From: Amphibalanus amphitrite
Taxonomy: Eukaryota; Arthropoda; Thecostraca; Balanomorpha; Balanidae
Direction: 5' to 3'
Assembly: GCF_019059575.1 (NCBI RefSeq)
Contig: NW_024881670.1
Span: forward strand, 716,001 to 780,000
Length of the DNA stretch: 64,000 nt
The position numbers and the translations under genes were made by a program. The stretch's first letter is position 1; each line of letters begins with the position of its first letter. Below are positions 25,179-38,178 of this stretch, in pieces. A model generated the notes under the pieces. The model ran no database searches, was not told where the DNA came from, and saw only the letters and a list, made by a program, of their open reading frames with translations.

Positions 25179-28100
25179 GCACGACCTCTGGCAAGGCACC
25201 ACGGGGCCCCACCTGCAGCCACAATACGGGAGATCACCCCTTCACCACCGTCCCACCCCGTCGTGGTGATGTCTCAACGTGGTCCAAGCCCTCAATGGAC
25301 TATGTAAGCGCCACATGATCCAATAGCAAACAGATGACTCATGCCTGATGGAGACGAAAATGCATCACACCTGGCTTTGTATATGGGGCTTTACATCTGC
25401 GACCTTGCTTGTTGGAGTACGATGCAGTAACAAATTCCTACGATAACATTTACTTGGCATACGACTCGAGTGGTTGAGAGCACTCGTTTGCTTCGTCATT
25501 TCAGCGCCAAGCTCTTTGGCATTTGCGCACAAAGCCCTCTCATATCGTCACCCACTTTCCGGCACGACCTTCACTTAGCATCGTTCCCTCACTCCATCCA
25601 CCCACTCTCATCCCTACAGGCGCGCGGCCGTATCCCTCTGACGGGTTCAGGTGTGGAGGCGAGGGCGCGGGCGGGGCGGCGCCGTGACCCGGCCCGGTAC
25701 CATGAGCCGCACCCTGGTCCGGCTGACTCAGCGGCGTGGGAGCACGGAGCTCCGTTATGACACCGGGACCGGACGGTGATGGAGAAAGTGCACTGCCTCA
25801 GTTATACGTCACCTACCGCGGACGGTACTGGGAGAGTGCGGGCCACTTCACAACAACGATCATCTTGGGGCGCAACTCGCCACTCACGGTCAGGCTCCTA
25901 ATTCACTAACAGGCCTGTCAGCTCTCAGCGTACAACCAGGCTCGGACAGCTCACTTTAAAGCCAGGACTCAAGTAGAAGATAGTCAGCGACTCATGGTCA
26001 CATTCTGCAGTCACTATTCAGCCGACTCAGAGGGCTGGCGACAATGTTAGCTGGATCAGTCGAGTGTCCTCAATAACGCCAGTCGAGGGCCGCGATAACA
26101 ATCAGCATGAAAGGCCAATCTACTTCGATCTGATGGCCCAAGGATGTTTCAATGTACCGATCCCCGTTACAGCAGTAGCGATCAATCACATCGTTCAATC
26201 AGCAATAATCTACGAACCAATTTTGTGCCCACTGCACACAGGTCTTATTGGCGTTCAGAGTTTAGCACCGCTTCCTGAGCACGTGCGGGCTTTGTCGTGC
26301 AGCTGCAAAGAGTCCGCTAGCAGACACAGAGGGGACCGACCATCAGCGCTAGTTGACCAGCTTCGTCCAGCTCAGACTGCACAAGTTCTTGCACTGGAAG
26401 AAGACCAGCAAGAGGATTTGGCGTGCAGGCAGCGACTTTAAAACGACCAGGCGATTCACAGATAGACTAAGAACTTCTGAAACTGGAGGTGACTGGTATA
26501 TCTACGGGAGCATCTCAGTCAGCTTTCCTTTCCCGAAAGCTAAATAATGTTGCTAAAAATAAGAAGTGGCATTGAGCGCAACCACTGACGACACCAGACA
26601 GATAGTCGCAAATTTCGCCTAATCCGTATGACACAATGGAGTAATTTAGTTCAATTGTGCCTGAGAGGTCGTATCAGCGACCGATCCATCATGCTAACTG
26701 CAGGCCTGCCGTGGAGGCAACAAAGGCACTGCAGTCCATTCAGCCCCCGCGGAACTCGACTTATGTCAGTCGTAGGACCCGGAGAGTCAAACGCAGCTCG
26801 AGGTCCTGTCGCCTGAATTACCGTAACGCATTCTACCATACGCGGGAGCGCTGAAGAGAAATTTTCCTCCCGATTGCCGCAGACGGCTTCCAGCTGCGAC
26901 GTCCGCTGGAGGCTTTCCGTACCATTTGTGCACGTGGGCTGTTACAGCGCCACCCGTCAGCGGCACGTGGCCGGATGAATGGAATGTCCCCGGGCGCTGC
27001 CGGGCCATGTTCCCAGCCAGCGACCGGTCGCGGTCCGCACGTGTAAATAGAGTGGCTGCGGCTGCCACCTCAGCACCGCGCCACCCGTGTCCAGAGGTCG
27101 GCAGGCGTGACATGACGTGACGGGACGCACAGCAGCGTAACGCGTGACGCCAGTCGCACGGGACCGGCTCCCAGGCGTAAAAAACGACAGCAGCGACGCC
27201 TCTTTCACCCAGTAACAGTGGCATCCGTCGTTGGTTGGGATAGCGTGATGGGGTTTGAGCTCTGATGATAGGCTTCTTTATAAGTGAAATAGATGGACGT
27301 TTCTCATGGGTGACAGCTTAGTAGCTATCACGGGACATATGATACACTTTCCATACGATACGAGTCGTTTTCTTCCGTATCGGAGTTCCAGACATCCTCT
27401 CGAAGTTGCGCAAGCACGAACTACGGCCCAGTTCCACCAGAACCATCCCAGAACCCGTTTTATGATCTCTCGAAGCCCCTCAGTTACCAGGCGATGGGTC
27501 GCTTTTTCTCTGGTAAAGGTCACCTTGGAGAGATTCCTGAACAAAAAACAATGGCTGGCACTTGGCAGTGACAGCCAGTCCTCGTATGAAAGAAACCACC
27601 CAACATTCTGTATACCAGAGGCAGGGACGACAGCACCATCCCTCACATTTTTAATTGCACAAACTCAGCCAAAAGATGACTGCTCAGAGACCTTTGGATG
27701 TAACAACCCCCAAATGTTCCACTGATTCGCCAACGGCCAAGTCCTCCGACAACGCCTTCCCAGACAAACCATCACCGATCAACCGTCGTGACGGATCATG
27801 GAGACAAACCGTCTCCATGGTCCCTCACTGCATACCATCCCAGGAAATCGGCTCGCCGCAGGGAGGTCCGCCCGCGGCCGCCCCCATCAGCCAACCTCCC
27901 CTGTGGGCGCTGACCAATCAGCACTTTGTCCCCGGGGATCGGTCAGACCCTACATGATTAACTAGGCCGGCGAACGACGTCCGCAACGCCCGGCTTTTCG
28001 CGACCGGCTCCGACATGGGCTGGACACGAGACACCCACACCGGACCAGCTGACCTGGGCGGACCAGTCGACTGGGCGGGCCAGTCGCTGCAAGTGGCCAT

Positions 28101-29810
28101 GAGCCCGGATCCTGAGTTCGGCCAGACGAGATCCGCGAGATACTGAGCCAAGCAGATAGGGGAGATACTGGACCCGGGGAGACGAGCACCGAATGAAGAC
28201 GCAGACAATAGTAGTGGGGCATACACTCGACCAACTGCAACTGCAATATGAAACCATTACGATGCAAGTGTCTTTCTCGGTGTTACGCAAGAGAGCGTCA
28301 CTGGCGGTGACAAAAAAAGATAATTGCCGTCCTAAATCCTCCTGGCGGTGGGCAGTGCGGTGCTGGCGTCAGTGACAGTGACGGCAGTGATGGCGTCGAT
28401 GACGGTACGAAGGCCAGGGTGTGTACCGGCGTCATCTGTGAGCCACACCCCCGCCGCCACGCCTGGCCCACCACGCCCAACCGCTACCGGCCTTGGTACG
28501 TTGTCCGTTGATCAGACGGGCGGGGCCGGCCATCACGGCATCTCACGGACGTATGAAGGGATTGTCGGCACACAAGGCTGGGGCGTGATTAGAAAGGGCA
28601 CCGGGAGATCGGGTACCCGGGACGGATGGGAGAAGGGGTCCTTGGAGGGCGTCCATTGGGACCTCTCCAGCAAAATATATTGAGTAGGTATTCCGCATCG
28701 CACTCGTGGAATTAATCAAGGTCCGACTGGTAGTCCGAGGCCGGTTGTCCATAGAACAGCCTCACAAAACTGAGCAGCAACCTTCTATCCAGCATTCCAC
28801 ATACGAGTAGAAAAGTCGCGATTACCGATGCGTATGTACCACTACCGAGCACCGAAGTCGTGCGCTCTCAATGTGTCGTGCCTTTTGATCAGCTCTGAGC
28901 ATTAGCAGTTAATCTCATCTTCAAGAGGGTCTGATTATGAGAGTATTGACAAAACCTTGTATGGAGTCGTCGGACTTTGACCGTTACACCGATTTCAGCC
29001 TCACATTGTTTGAGCACTGTCTGCCCGGGTCAGTCATAGACGGCGACATCGCACTGACACGTGCCAGCAGAGACAGATCTACAATCCAGTTATTCTCGAG
29101 TGGCAGCCCGTCAATCCTGTAGCGACCTTGAGCTATGTGTGGGAGTTTCCTCCCCTGGGCTGGTTCTAAATACAATCCGTGGGTCGGCTCTCCTGGAACG
29201 GTTTAATTAAAGCTCCACACTGCAAGGGACCACCACCGCCACCCACGGATTCCAAACTACCTCCCCCGGATCTAGCGAGTGAGTCATTGAGTCAATCATC
29301 CCACACTGCGAAGGCACAACTATGGCATCCTTTCACCATTCTCAGTATCTCGCCAGCTGCAGTGTTGCAGTGTCTTTACACCACAGAGCATCCAGTATCC
29401 CCTGTGTCTCACTGCGAAAGCTCCCATCCCCGCTCCCATCCGGTCTCTGGCTGCTCCCCTTCGCAGAAACGCCCGAGGTCTGCAGTTGATAACGGGACAG
29501 CCGCCGTGACTCTCAGGCGCCACATACACAGCGGCATCCCCACCGGGTTGCTATTACGACACTAAGGCGTCTGGCGCGTGGTTACATCACAAGACGGTGT
29601 CACGGTGGTCTCAGCTAGAACCCACTCCCCCGCTAGCAACGGCTGCCGCTTGTCGTCAAGCTGCTGCAGAAACTTGTGAGGGGAGCCACAACACAAGTTT
29701 CTGTGTGCGGCTGCCCAGCTGTCACCAGCGGACGGACACAACGGTGACGTAGCTGTCACCAGCGACAGACACTGCGGCAACTATCTGCCACCTGCTCCCC
29801 GCGGACCTAC

Positions 29811-29911
29811 CTGTCGTCGCCGCGTAGCGGGGTGTCGGGGCCGGCAGCGGCGTCCGACCAGAGTCCAGCTGAGCCGGACCCGGCCGCCGCCGCGCTGCCC
29901 CGTCTGGACAT
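29811..29911 (-). CDS. Oatp coding exon 1 (start codon)
   Basis: This exon encodes residues 1-33 plus two bases of codon 34. The start ATG (29911-29909) is preceded by CCAACC. The peptide MSRRGSAAAAGSGSAGLWSD is followed by AAAGPDTPLRGDD, a low-complexity Ala/Gly/Ser-rich cytoplasmic tail. The donor GACGACAG|GTAGGT leaves two bases (AG) that the first base of exon 2 completes to a serine codon, so all phases agree. Reading back through the proposed leader junction, the same frame stays open without another ATG to a stop in the GC-rich first exon. That supports this start. The N-terminal tail is not conserved, so the call rests on splice logic and phase. Confidence 0.75.
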
Positions 29912-29960
29912 GGTTGGCCGCTGCTGAACGTCAATCAGTCCGCCCGCATCGCTCGCCCGC
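29912..29960 (-). other. Oatp 5' UTR with 4-codon upstream ORF
   Basis: A good acceptor (TCTCTGTGTGTTCCAG|GCGGGC) sits at 29961, so exon 1 probably begins at 29960. The 49-base leader contains ATG CGG GCG GAC TGA (29949-29935). This minimal upstream reading frame is out of phase with the main start and ends 24 bases before it, and it could damp translation of the transporter. The acceptor is seen; its use is inferred. Confidence 0.55.
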
Positions 29961-31457
29961 CTGGAACACACAGAGAGCTGGTCAGACAAAGAGCGAGCGA
30001 CTGGCGGCGGGCGGCGGCGGGGCACCTTCCGGCGCCCAACGCCCGCCGGGACCGAGCCGCCGACACCGTGATGGATGCGCCGGGTCGGATGGTAAGCGGA
30101 GCCGGCGGTAACACGGACAAAAACACCCCACCGGCCGCGGTCATGGCACGCGGGGGTACAGGGGCGGCACGTGTATGCACACCGCAGCCGCGTGCACGTC
30201 ACTCACGAACGCCCGGCGGGAGCGTGCACGGTGAACGTGATACCCACGCACGGTGCTGACATGGCTAACAAGTGTGAAAGCATTTCAAAGCTCGAGCTTT
30301 GTGCAAGCCTCAGGGAAATGTCGACAAAGCCCGCCGAGCCCACGATTACCGTGACGCTCGCCAAACTATGAATTACGCAGTAGCCTTCAGCACAGTGGTG
30401 GGAATCAATTACGTCACAAGGCAGATGACATAATATCTGTTGGTCGCTGAACATGGTCACTTGTGAGAGGTCGCCAATTCTTTGTTTCTGTATGTTCCAG
30501 GCATAACAGGATCCGCTCACTCAGAGACTCGTAAACGGTGAAATCCTCACACTTGTGTAAAAATAAGTTGTCTGTTCTAAATAAATGGACGGTGCTTATA
30601 CCAACCTCAGCAAGGCAATCTGCCTACAACAGCACAGCTCAGTTAAGTGCAATTAGACCTCAGCTACGAACGCAGGCTTTCTCAGGGTTCAATGGCCTCA
30701 AGGTCACAAAGGATCATAAAGGTCCCGGCCCAGAAAGCCTCGAGGTCACAAGATTACAACCGCTACCGGATAAAGGTGGTGCGGATCGCATGTTGTCTGC
30801 AAATTAAACTTCACCGAACCGTTCCGTAACTCCATCTTCCGGTAAGTTCATGCATGACAAGTCAGCGGAGGTCATACTACGGAAAATACAGCGGCATGAA
30901 ATCACGGCATAATCTGAGCCCCGGCGTAATCGTTCCCTGGCCAGGTTATAGCAGGAAATCCTACAATGAAGCACTCAGTGTTACACAGTCACCAACAAGT
31001 TGTCACCACTCGTCATTAAGTAGCAAACCTGGCACATCCGATGGACTGACTGTCTGTATTCATAAACGTAAAACGCTACGCATTAGCGGCAGTTCGACAA
31101 AGAAACGTGCCTCAGAGGTCCACATGCCAACAGAATTTGCTATTTGATACCAGAGCTGGATGGAAATAGAACTATTTGCTGGAGAAGACAGAGAAAGAAC
31201 GAACAGCCACCTGTTATGTGATCTATCTCCTTCTCCGATCTTGCCCCCATCCGAAACCTCCCTGCTGCCGGCAGGTGTTTTCACATAGTGCCTAGAAACG
31301 ACTGATCAAAAGATACCGAGGACCGCATCCGTTTTCACCTGTCGAATACAATCGTCCAGCTGACAACACGGCCTCTCCAGCGCAAGGTCGCCACACTCCT
31401 TCAGAAAGCTGTTCCGCTTTCGCAGGCACACGGCGCCAGGTGTTGTGTGCGTCTTAC
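29961..31457 (-). other. Oatp 5' UTR intron (proposed)
   Basis: A 1,497-bp intron between the proposed first exon and the start-codon exon. I see nothing coding or repetitive in it. Confidence 0.4.
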
Positions 31458-31880
31458 CGATGGTGGTGGTCGAGCTCCGGCCAGATGTGGCCGCCGTCCT
31501 CGCCGCCGGAGGAAGCCACGTCACCGGCTGGTGGTCGGCGCACACCGACCGTCTCTCCACTCACTCGTTCGTTCACCCGCACCGGTCCGTTCGACACTCC
31601 GCTCCGCTCGGTAGTCCGCTCCGCCCGGCGCTCCGCGCTCGTCTGCGGCCCGGCGCGGCGTCAGACCCGCCGGCGAGTCGCGCCGGGCGCCCACAGTCGA
31701 GTCTGCCGGCGAGTCGCCCGCCGGTCAGCTGGGCTCCGACGGCGACGCACGCGCACCGCCGTCGACTCGGCGTCGTCAATCGTCATCCGCTCCGTGCGGC
31801 TGCACCCGGCGCGCGCCGAGAGCGGCGCGGACGCGATCAATGCGACGCAGCGATCGGCGCACGGCGAGCTCGCAATTAGT
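31458..31880 (-). promoter_or_regulatory. probable Oatp first (non-coding) exon and CpG-rich promoter
   Basis: A strong minus-strand donor (CCACCATCG|GTAAGA, exon end 31458) closes a very GC- and CpG-dense block of about 400 bp. This is the best candidate for the transcription start region of the Oatp gene. The long plus-strand frames here (up to 203 codons) are products of high GC content and show no family motif. The upper boundary is arbitrary. No TATA box is evident, as is common for CpG-rich promoters. Confidence 0.4.
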
Positions 31881-33092
31881 CGGCACGACGGAGGCCGAGA
31901 GAACGTTCATGGTACGGCCACCGTGTGTCACGAATCAGGAGAGAACGTTGCGGCACACACTTCTTTGTTTCTTTCTGGGAGAAAATTACAAATCTCTCAT
32001 CCAATAGCGAAGGTCAAATGGTTTTGTTTATCATGTAAAGTAGGTAATTGATATTTTCCACACCAATGACGGTATCCATTTCAACATGTTACTGATACTT
32101 GGTCTTTAATCACATATATGAGAAAGCTTTTTCGAGGCTCAATATTTGTGCAAATCTTCGCTATGATAGAGCAATTTTATCTTAAAAAAAGATGTTTTTA
32201 AATAATGTGCAGCTAAGGAGGAAGCAGCAGGAGAGCCGATGGCATTAGGCTCGTACCCTATAACCCAAGTCACAGCTGACTTGATCACATGACCCCTAAG
32301 CGCGGAGCGGGGTCGGTAACGCCCAACCCACAGTCGCCTTTGGACGCAGCGTAGCCGAGCCACGGACCTCGGAACACACAATGTTTACTGATGACGGCGC
32401 CGAAGAAACGAGGGCGCCGCGGAGGAGGGGCGAGTTACCATAACACAGGCGTGATCGAGCGGTAAAAATCGATAAGGCGATGCTGGAGAAAGCACAAAAC
32501 GTACAATGTGGGCATCACGCCTTCATGCTTGATCAAGGCAATGTCCAGAAAGGAACGAAAATCTCAGCTAGTTATCTAACATATAAGACATCATGCGTAG
32601 ACCATATTGCATCTGTCATTGATCATGACTGGGAGTGGGAATTCAGGCTGCCCATATTGTATCGATTATCGATACAAGGGCCAGACCTACATGTCAGTCA
32701 ACGAATCACAGAGCACGGCCTATCAATATGCGTGAAGTATCTAGAAGCATGTCGTAGAAAATAGTTATCGAATTGAAGAGCAAGCATCAACCAGCCTTAT
32801 GAATCGCAAGCCCTGCAGGAGGAAAAATAAACAGCATACAAAAACAATATCTGACACTTGACAGCGAAAGTTCAATAGCAAAGAAAACAAAATCCGAATC
32901 ACTGACCCTTGGAAACTAACCAAAAGCCTGTGGAGGATAACAAATGATTTATATCAGCAGATAGCCGGTATTGAAGCGAGAAAATGGCAGCTCTGAAAAG
33001 GAAGTCACGCCAACAAGGTCCGATATATGAACGAGGAGACGATTAAGAGTACCTATTTGGCACCTCTGACACGACAAAGATATCTTTCTGCT
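31881..33092. other. intergenic, no gene seen
   Basis: AT-richer sequence upstream of the proposed Oatp promoter. A GC-rich patch lies at about 32200-32440. No recognisable coding, RNA or repeat feature was found. Confidence 0.5.
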
Positions 33093-33112
33093 CTTTAGAC
33101 CAGACATGTGCT

Positions 33113-33325
33113 TGGATCCGAGAGCTGGATCTATGATCTCAGTGGATCTCTCGACAAAATAGAGGGGTTGGATCTATGATCCGAGTGGATCTCTCGACAA
33201 AATTCAGGGGTTGGATCTATGATCTGAATGGATCTCTCGACAAAATTTAGGGGTCGGATCTATGATCTCTGTGGATCCAGCGGGCTAAAATTTGTGGAGG
33301 ACCTATGATCTGTATGGATCTCACG
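33113..33325. repeat. left subterminal tandem array, about 56-bp units
   Basis: Four to five units with GGATCTATGATCT...GTGGATCTCTCGACAAAAT, each slightly diverged. It belongs to the element at 33101-35316. Confidence 0.9.
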
Positions 33326-35104
33326 ACAACATGTAGCCAATGAAACCCTTATCCTACATAATTGTACACCTTACAGTGCAATACAATTGAGAATTATCAC
33401 TTGTGGACATGGTTATTGGTTAAGACCACTTGTGATCATTAGGTATCATCATTAAATTTGAATTTAAATAAACAACATTTGTACTACATTTAAAATAAAC
33501 CAAGAACATGCATATTGCTACTTTTTGTGACCAATTGTAACTTTTTCATGACAGCACTGATGACAATCTTATCAACAAGCTACAGCCACTTTAATTCAAA
33601 GAACAAACAGTACAGACAGATGCGGTGGCAGCAGGGCACTGCAGATTTTCATTTTGGTCCCATTCTTTCTGCAACGCCAGTAGGGCTAATGCTAAAATGC
33701 CAAACTCTATGGGGGGCACTGTACCCTGGTGCCACACCCCCCCCCCCTGTTCTGCCGCCTATGGACAGATGTTAGGAAATCAAACCTGGAAGCCAAATAG
33801 GTCAGTTTTGTTAAAAATAATCCAGCAATCCACTTCTGCCAGGTATGAAATCCCAATCCAGAATGTTCATATGAGCTATTAGTATGTGCAACACAATTTC
33901 GATTTAGTAAGAATAGCAACCAACCTCTAATACTTTCCTAATAAAATTACAAGTTCAAAAATGGCATCAACTTCTTCAGATTACCTACTTTTGGCCACTT
34001 TTGGCATCCTGCCAGCTGCCACGTGTGGTGCCATGCTGTGCTTTTGTTATGAGAGAGCCTCCCAAAAAAAGACAAACGAAATTCACAGCTCACGTTTTGG
34101 TAATATGGTTTTATTACGTCATTATCGTTTGACCAATGAAAAATCTTAATTTGACCAAGACCGTAATGATTCCAAAAGATTCCCCGTAATAGGCCCTCTA
34201 AACTAATGACGTAAGATATTGTTATTCTTTTGAAAAGTGAATAAAATTAAGATGCAAGGCGCACACCGCTCAGGGCCATATAATACCGTTTCAGCTTACG
34301 TTTACGTCATTAAATTCAACGCTACAAAGATGATATTCACAAACAATCGTATCGTAAAATCATGTGAGGCAGAAAAAATGAACATTCTTTAAAAAAAAGC
34401 TCCAGACTTTTGAATTTCCAGTTTGATTTTTTATTTATTTTCATTATACTGGAAGGTAGAACGCCTAGCTCATTTGTTATTTGAAATGACGTCACGAGTT
34501 CAATTTGGATACTGAATAATCATTTTACGGTAAATATCCCAGGCCATTACAATTGATATTTCGCTTCCCATCGCTTCCGCAGGCTGTTGAATATTTTTAT
34601 ACTTTTGTTTATATCTCAGTTTATTTTATCAAATATTTCTTTCAATAGATTGAAATACCTTTACCTAACCAAGCCACATGTGTCAGTATCATCTTTTATT
34701 GTTTATCAATCAATTGTGGTAGCTGGAAACTGGAAAGCCTCATGGTTGTCTAATGCAAGATCAATGAGATTGTCTTATCAATATCATTATGTAGATTCTA
34801 ACATGAATTGTGATGTGGTAGGTACCTAGTTATGTATTGTTCATTAGTCATTACTTTGACTTACCTCTATGTTAATTGTTAATGCAAACTTTTCTGTTGG
34901 TATGTGAACTGTGAACAATCTTCATGTCACTCAATTCTCTCAAGTTGTGACCGTCATGAGCCTCCTTTATTTTGTATTCTGTATAATGTAACTGGATGCC
35001 TTTACTAATATGGTCTTTGTATAAGATTGTTTGTTTCTAACCATACTTTGGTATTCATAACTTCTTATGAAAGAAAGTTGTTAACATTTTGAGCACCTAT
35101 GTAT

Positions 35105-35275
35105 GAGCTATGATCCCAACGGATCTCACGACAAAATTGGGGAGCCAGATCTATGATCCGAGTGGATCTAGCGACAAAATTGAAGGGTCAGATCTATGAT
35201 CCCAGTAGATCTCTCGACAAAATTGAGGGGTTGGATCTATGATCTGAATGGATCTCGGATCGGGATCCATGGGAT
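35105..35275. repeat. right subterminal tandem array, about 56-bp units
   Basis: Three to four units of the same family as 33113-33325, in the same (direct) orientation although the outer TIRs are inverted. So the array is not part of the inverted repeat. Confidence 0.88.
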
Positions 35276-35324
35276 CGGATCTCAGATCCATTTTTCCGGA
35301 TCCAAGCACATGTCTGCTTTAGAC

Positions 35325-35865
35325 CCATTACTCCGCTCGGAACGCTGCCAAAGCGCGCCACCGACGCCGTAAGCATCATAAGAAGCCTTCCCGATGAAGC
35401 AGCCGCAGCTCCATTCGCTATTTCGGTCCCATAATTGCCCAAGTCACCTGCAAACTTGGCGTCGCAGTCAATGTCACAATCAGAGCCCTAGACCCGGGAC
35501 ACAGAGCCACATCAAACGACATTCCTCGAACTTTCCGGGCCTAATAACCAACTAGCCCAGTTCAGGCCATCATAAAGAGAACGATCAATAGTCGTCCGAA
35601 CTGCGCAGCGGTCCGACCCGGCTCCCCGTCACCCTGAGGTGGCCCGCAGCCTCCCGACCAGCCGGGGTCCGTCACACGCAGTATCTACGCACCGCCTGCA
35701 CGTCCGGCGCCGCGCGCTGCAGCGGACGGCGGGGGCGGACAAAGGCGGACGGTGCAGGTGTTCAGTTACGCCGCCCACCGGCGGCCGCGCCGCGCCGAGA
35801 CGGCAGGCGGAGGTCAGCGCAGGTCAGACCGGTCAGAAGGTCACGCACAGACCGCACCGGGTCCA
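35325..35865. other. GC-rich spacer
   Basis: A GC-dense stretch, especially 35600-35860. Short open frames show no recognisable domain. It might be a CpG island for an unseen transcript. No splice-supported exon was found. Confidence 0.35.
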
Positions 35866-37304
35866 GGGCCTCGTTTCATAAAACTCTGCCGTAACTTACA
35901 CCTTTCCGCAATTCACACCCTTTCAAACTACGGAGCGCAAATGAAGCGGTTTCACAAAGCCACAACTGGAATTGTTTACACCTCCGTAACTAAGCACATT
36001 TGCGTAGTTGCCGTAATTTATCAAGCGTCCTACAAATTACAATTTCGTGTCAACACTTATTTTTTTTTACGAGAAATTATAAAACAATTACCTATGTTTA
36101 ATTTTTATCTTAAAAATTATTTATGAAAAAACAAAATTGATATTGATGACCATCCTTTGTTAAATCAATATATTGAAAACAGCAGAAAGCCAGCTAAGCA
36201 GAAGTGCCTTACTACGAAAGTGGCGCGGCGCGGCGAATAAACAAAATTCCGATAGCTGCCACAAAAAACGACTGGTACAGAAGATTTGCAGTTTCTTTTT
36301 CTCATTTTGGCTGTTCTTTCTTCCTCACCGGGCTCAACATTATAAAATATATTAAAAATTAGCTTCGAATCTTCACATTAATTCAAATTCACGCAACATT
36401 TTTGTGCGTAGTTTACACCACTGATATCAAGAACTTGATAAAATATTTGGCGTTAATTACGTCGTTTTATGAAACCCAGGGGGGGTTCATCGCCATAGGG
36501 ACACACGTACAAGGAAATTGCTACCAAATGCTGCCAATGTGACGTCACTGGGATGCTCGAAAGCTGATTGGTCGCTGAGATTCGAGTAACGTAGTCAATT
36601 CTGGCGCACCGGCGCAGTGTTTTCCGACCGTTGCGTGTTATTACTTTGGTTGTTATGCAAAGTTTTAATATGTTTGTTTAATAATATAAACACGTTTTCA
36701 TGTGTTTGAAGGTCGCAAAAGCTTAACATAAGTGGCAACCGCACTTTGTATTACGTTTCGTCTCATATATTATGAAGAACAACCAAGTAGGATTTCAAGC
36801 TGGGATCATGCTGAGGAACCTCTACCAAGGTATTTATTTTGCAATGGATCCAAACATAATCCGGCGTTTTTTAAAGTTTCCATTTTTGCAATTAAGCTGG
36901 TAATAATTTTTCAGTGCTCGCAGTGCGCATAAGTACCTTGACCTAACATGATACACTCAACAAATAAAATGGTTAGAGCAAACACGCAATGTAAACAAAC
37001 TAGTGCTACAGTGGCAAATTGAAATATAAATGAGCTCTTTACTTTTAAGCATTAAAATTTAAATTGTTTATAGTATGGTCACATACTGCGGGCTGGGTTC
37101 ATCTCAATCTCGTTGCAATGTTATCAGAGCTGTAAAAATGAAAACAAATGTTTTTGCATGGTATTATTGTTTATTTTCAAATTGGTCACTGAAGTTATTT
37201 CATGTGTAGGTGCTTAATCTTATTCAACATTTATTTATTAGTTGCTTGTACTGTCAGCATGATGTTAGCCAAATTTGTTTGTGCTGAGAGTTTTCTGTTT
37301 ACAG

Positions 37305-37421
37305 GAAAGCTGAGGCGAGGGCGAGTAGGTCCCTGAGGAGGACCACTGCAAAGGAGGTCAAGGAGATTCTGGGAGCAGCCTGCGAGCAACCTCTAGACCA
37401 GCCAGCAGGCACCTCTGACAA
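37305..37421 (+). pseudogene. P-element/THAP9-like transposase fragment, upstream exon
   Basis: The acceptor TTTCTGTTTACAG|GAAAG and donor GACAA|GTAAGT bound a 117-bp open segment. It reads KAEARASRSLRRTTAKEVKE then ILGAACEQPLDQPAGTSD in the frame starting at the second base. Splicing to the next acceptor (38178/38179) does not keep the frame of the conserved block downstream, so the gene is broken or the junction is wrong. The assignment rests mainly on the neighbouring exon. Confidence 0.4.
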
Positions 37422-37795
37422 GTAAGTCTAATGGTTTATGTTTTCACTCACTTTAAAAGTGTTCACAAATATCCTGAATATCCATCAGTGTTAAAAATCC
37501 TGACCTGTCTTGAGCGATCAGCGACATCATCATTTTTATTCCCATTGTTAAAATGCATCAAAACATTCTTTTTTCCATGAGTAATGGTGACTTTTTTGTC
37601 GGGATAAGGCCACTCAATCCAATTAGGTGACGTCTCAAGTCACATCCACTAAATGCTCTGATAATGTCCTATGCTGGTCCTAACTAGTACATACTTAGAA
37701 AAAAGCTGAGTTGTGTTTCAGTCTTGGTTGGTGTTTGAACATTTTTATACGCAGTGTTTTTTTTCTTCTGAAAAAGTGCCATGCTAATCACGAGC

Positions 37796-37951
37796 AGAGG
37801 CGGATCCAGCTCATAGTTTTTTTTTGGGGGGGGGGGGGGGCAAACCATAACAATTTATCGATTCATTCCATGCCTCGTCCACAGGCGTAATGTTAAAATT
37901 ATGCCGTTTGGGAGGGGCAAATGCCCATTTTGCCCCCCCCTGGATCCGCCA
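37796..37951. mobile_element. 156-bp MITE with 12-bp direct repeats
   Basis: The ends GGCGGATCCAG / CTGGATCCGCC enclose a T9-G14 run and a C8 tract. CTAATCACGAGC directly repeats at 37784-37795 and 37952-37963, giving an unusually long target-site duplication. It is inserted between the two transposase-remnant exons. Same terminus as 14989-15210. Confidence 0.75.
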
Positions 37952-38178
37952 CTAATCACGAGCGAATTCGAGGGGCAGTCGCCAAACGAGGCTTCAATAG
38001 TAACGGGAAAATGGATTAATGCAAAGCCAAAGGGCATGAATTTTTCGTTGTCCGCGAAATCTGTCACTTTCAATGCGTAGACTAGGCTCATTTAAGTGTT
38101 ATCGGTTTTTTTTTTTTGTTGCACAATATTAAATTGCCAATGTCTTTCAAGTGATGTAGCGTAATACTGCTTTCACAG

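Larger units (their letters stand above)
33101..35316. mobile_element. non-autonomous hAT-type element, 2,216 bp
   Basis: The TIR CAGACATGTGCTTGGATCCG begins at 33101 and its exact inverted copy ends at 35316. Perfect 8-bp target-site duplications CTTTAGAC lie at 33093-33100 and 35317-35324. Each end carries a tandem array of 56-58 bp units with core GGATCTATGATC and GGATCTCTCGACAAAAT (33113-33325 and about 35105-35270), like hAT subterminal repeats. The AT-rich interior (33330-35090) encodes no transposase I can recognise. This is not the same family as the element at 17062: TIR and subterminal repeats differ. It must have been moved by a transposase encoded elsewhere. Confidence 0.9.

Noticed and set aside
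31440..32051. 203-codon plus-strand open frame
   Set aside because: Explained by the CpG-dense block at the proposed Oatp promoter. The composition is Arg/Ala/Pro/Ser as expected from GC content alone.
34587..34829. hydrophobic 80-codon plus-strand frame
   Set aside because: It lies in the AT-rich interior of a non-autonomous transposon, has no homology that I recognise, and hydrophobicity follows from T-rich composition.
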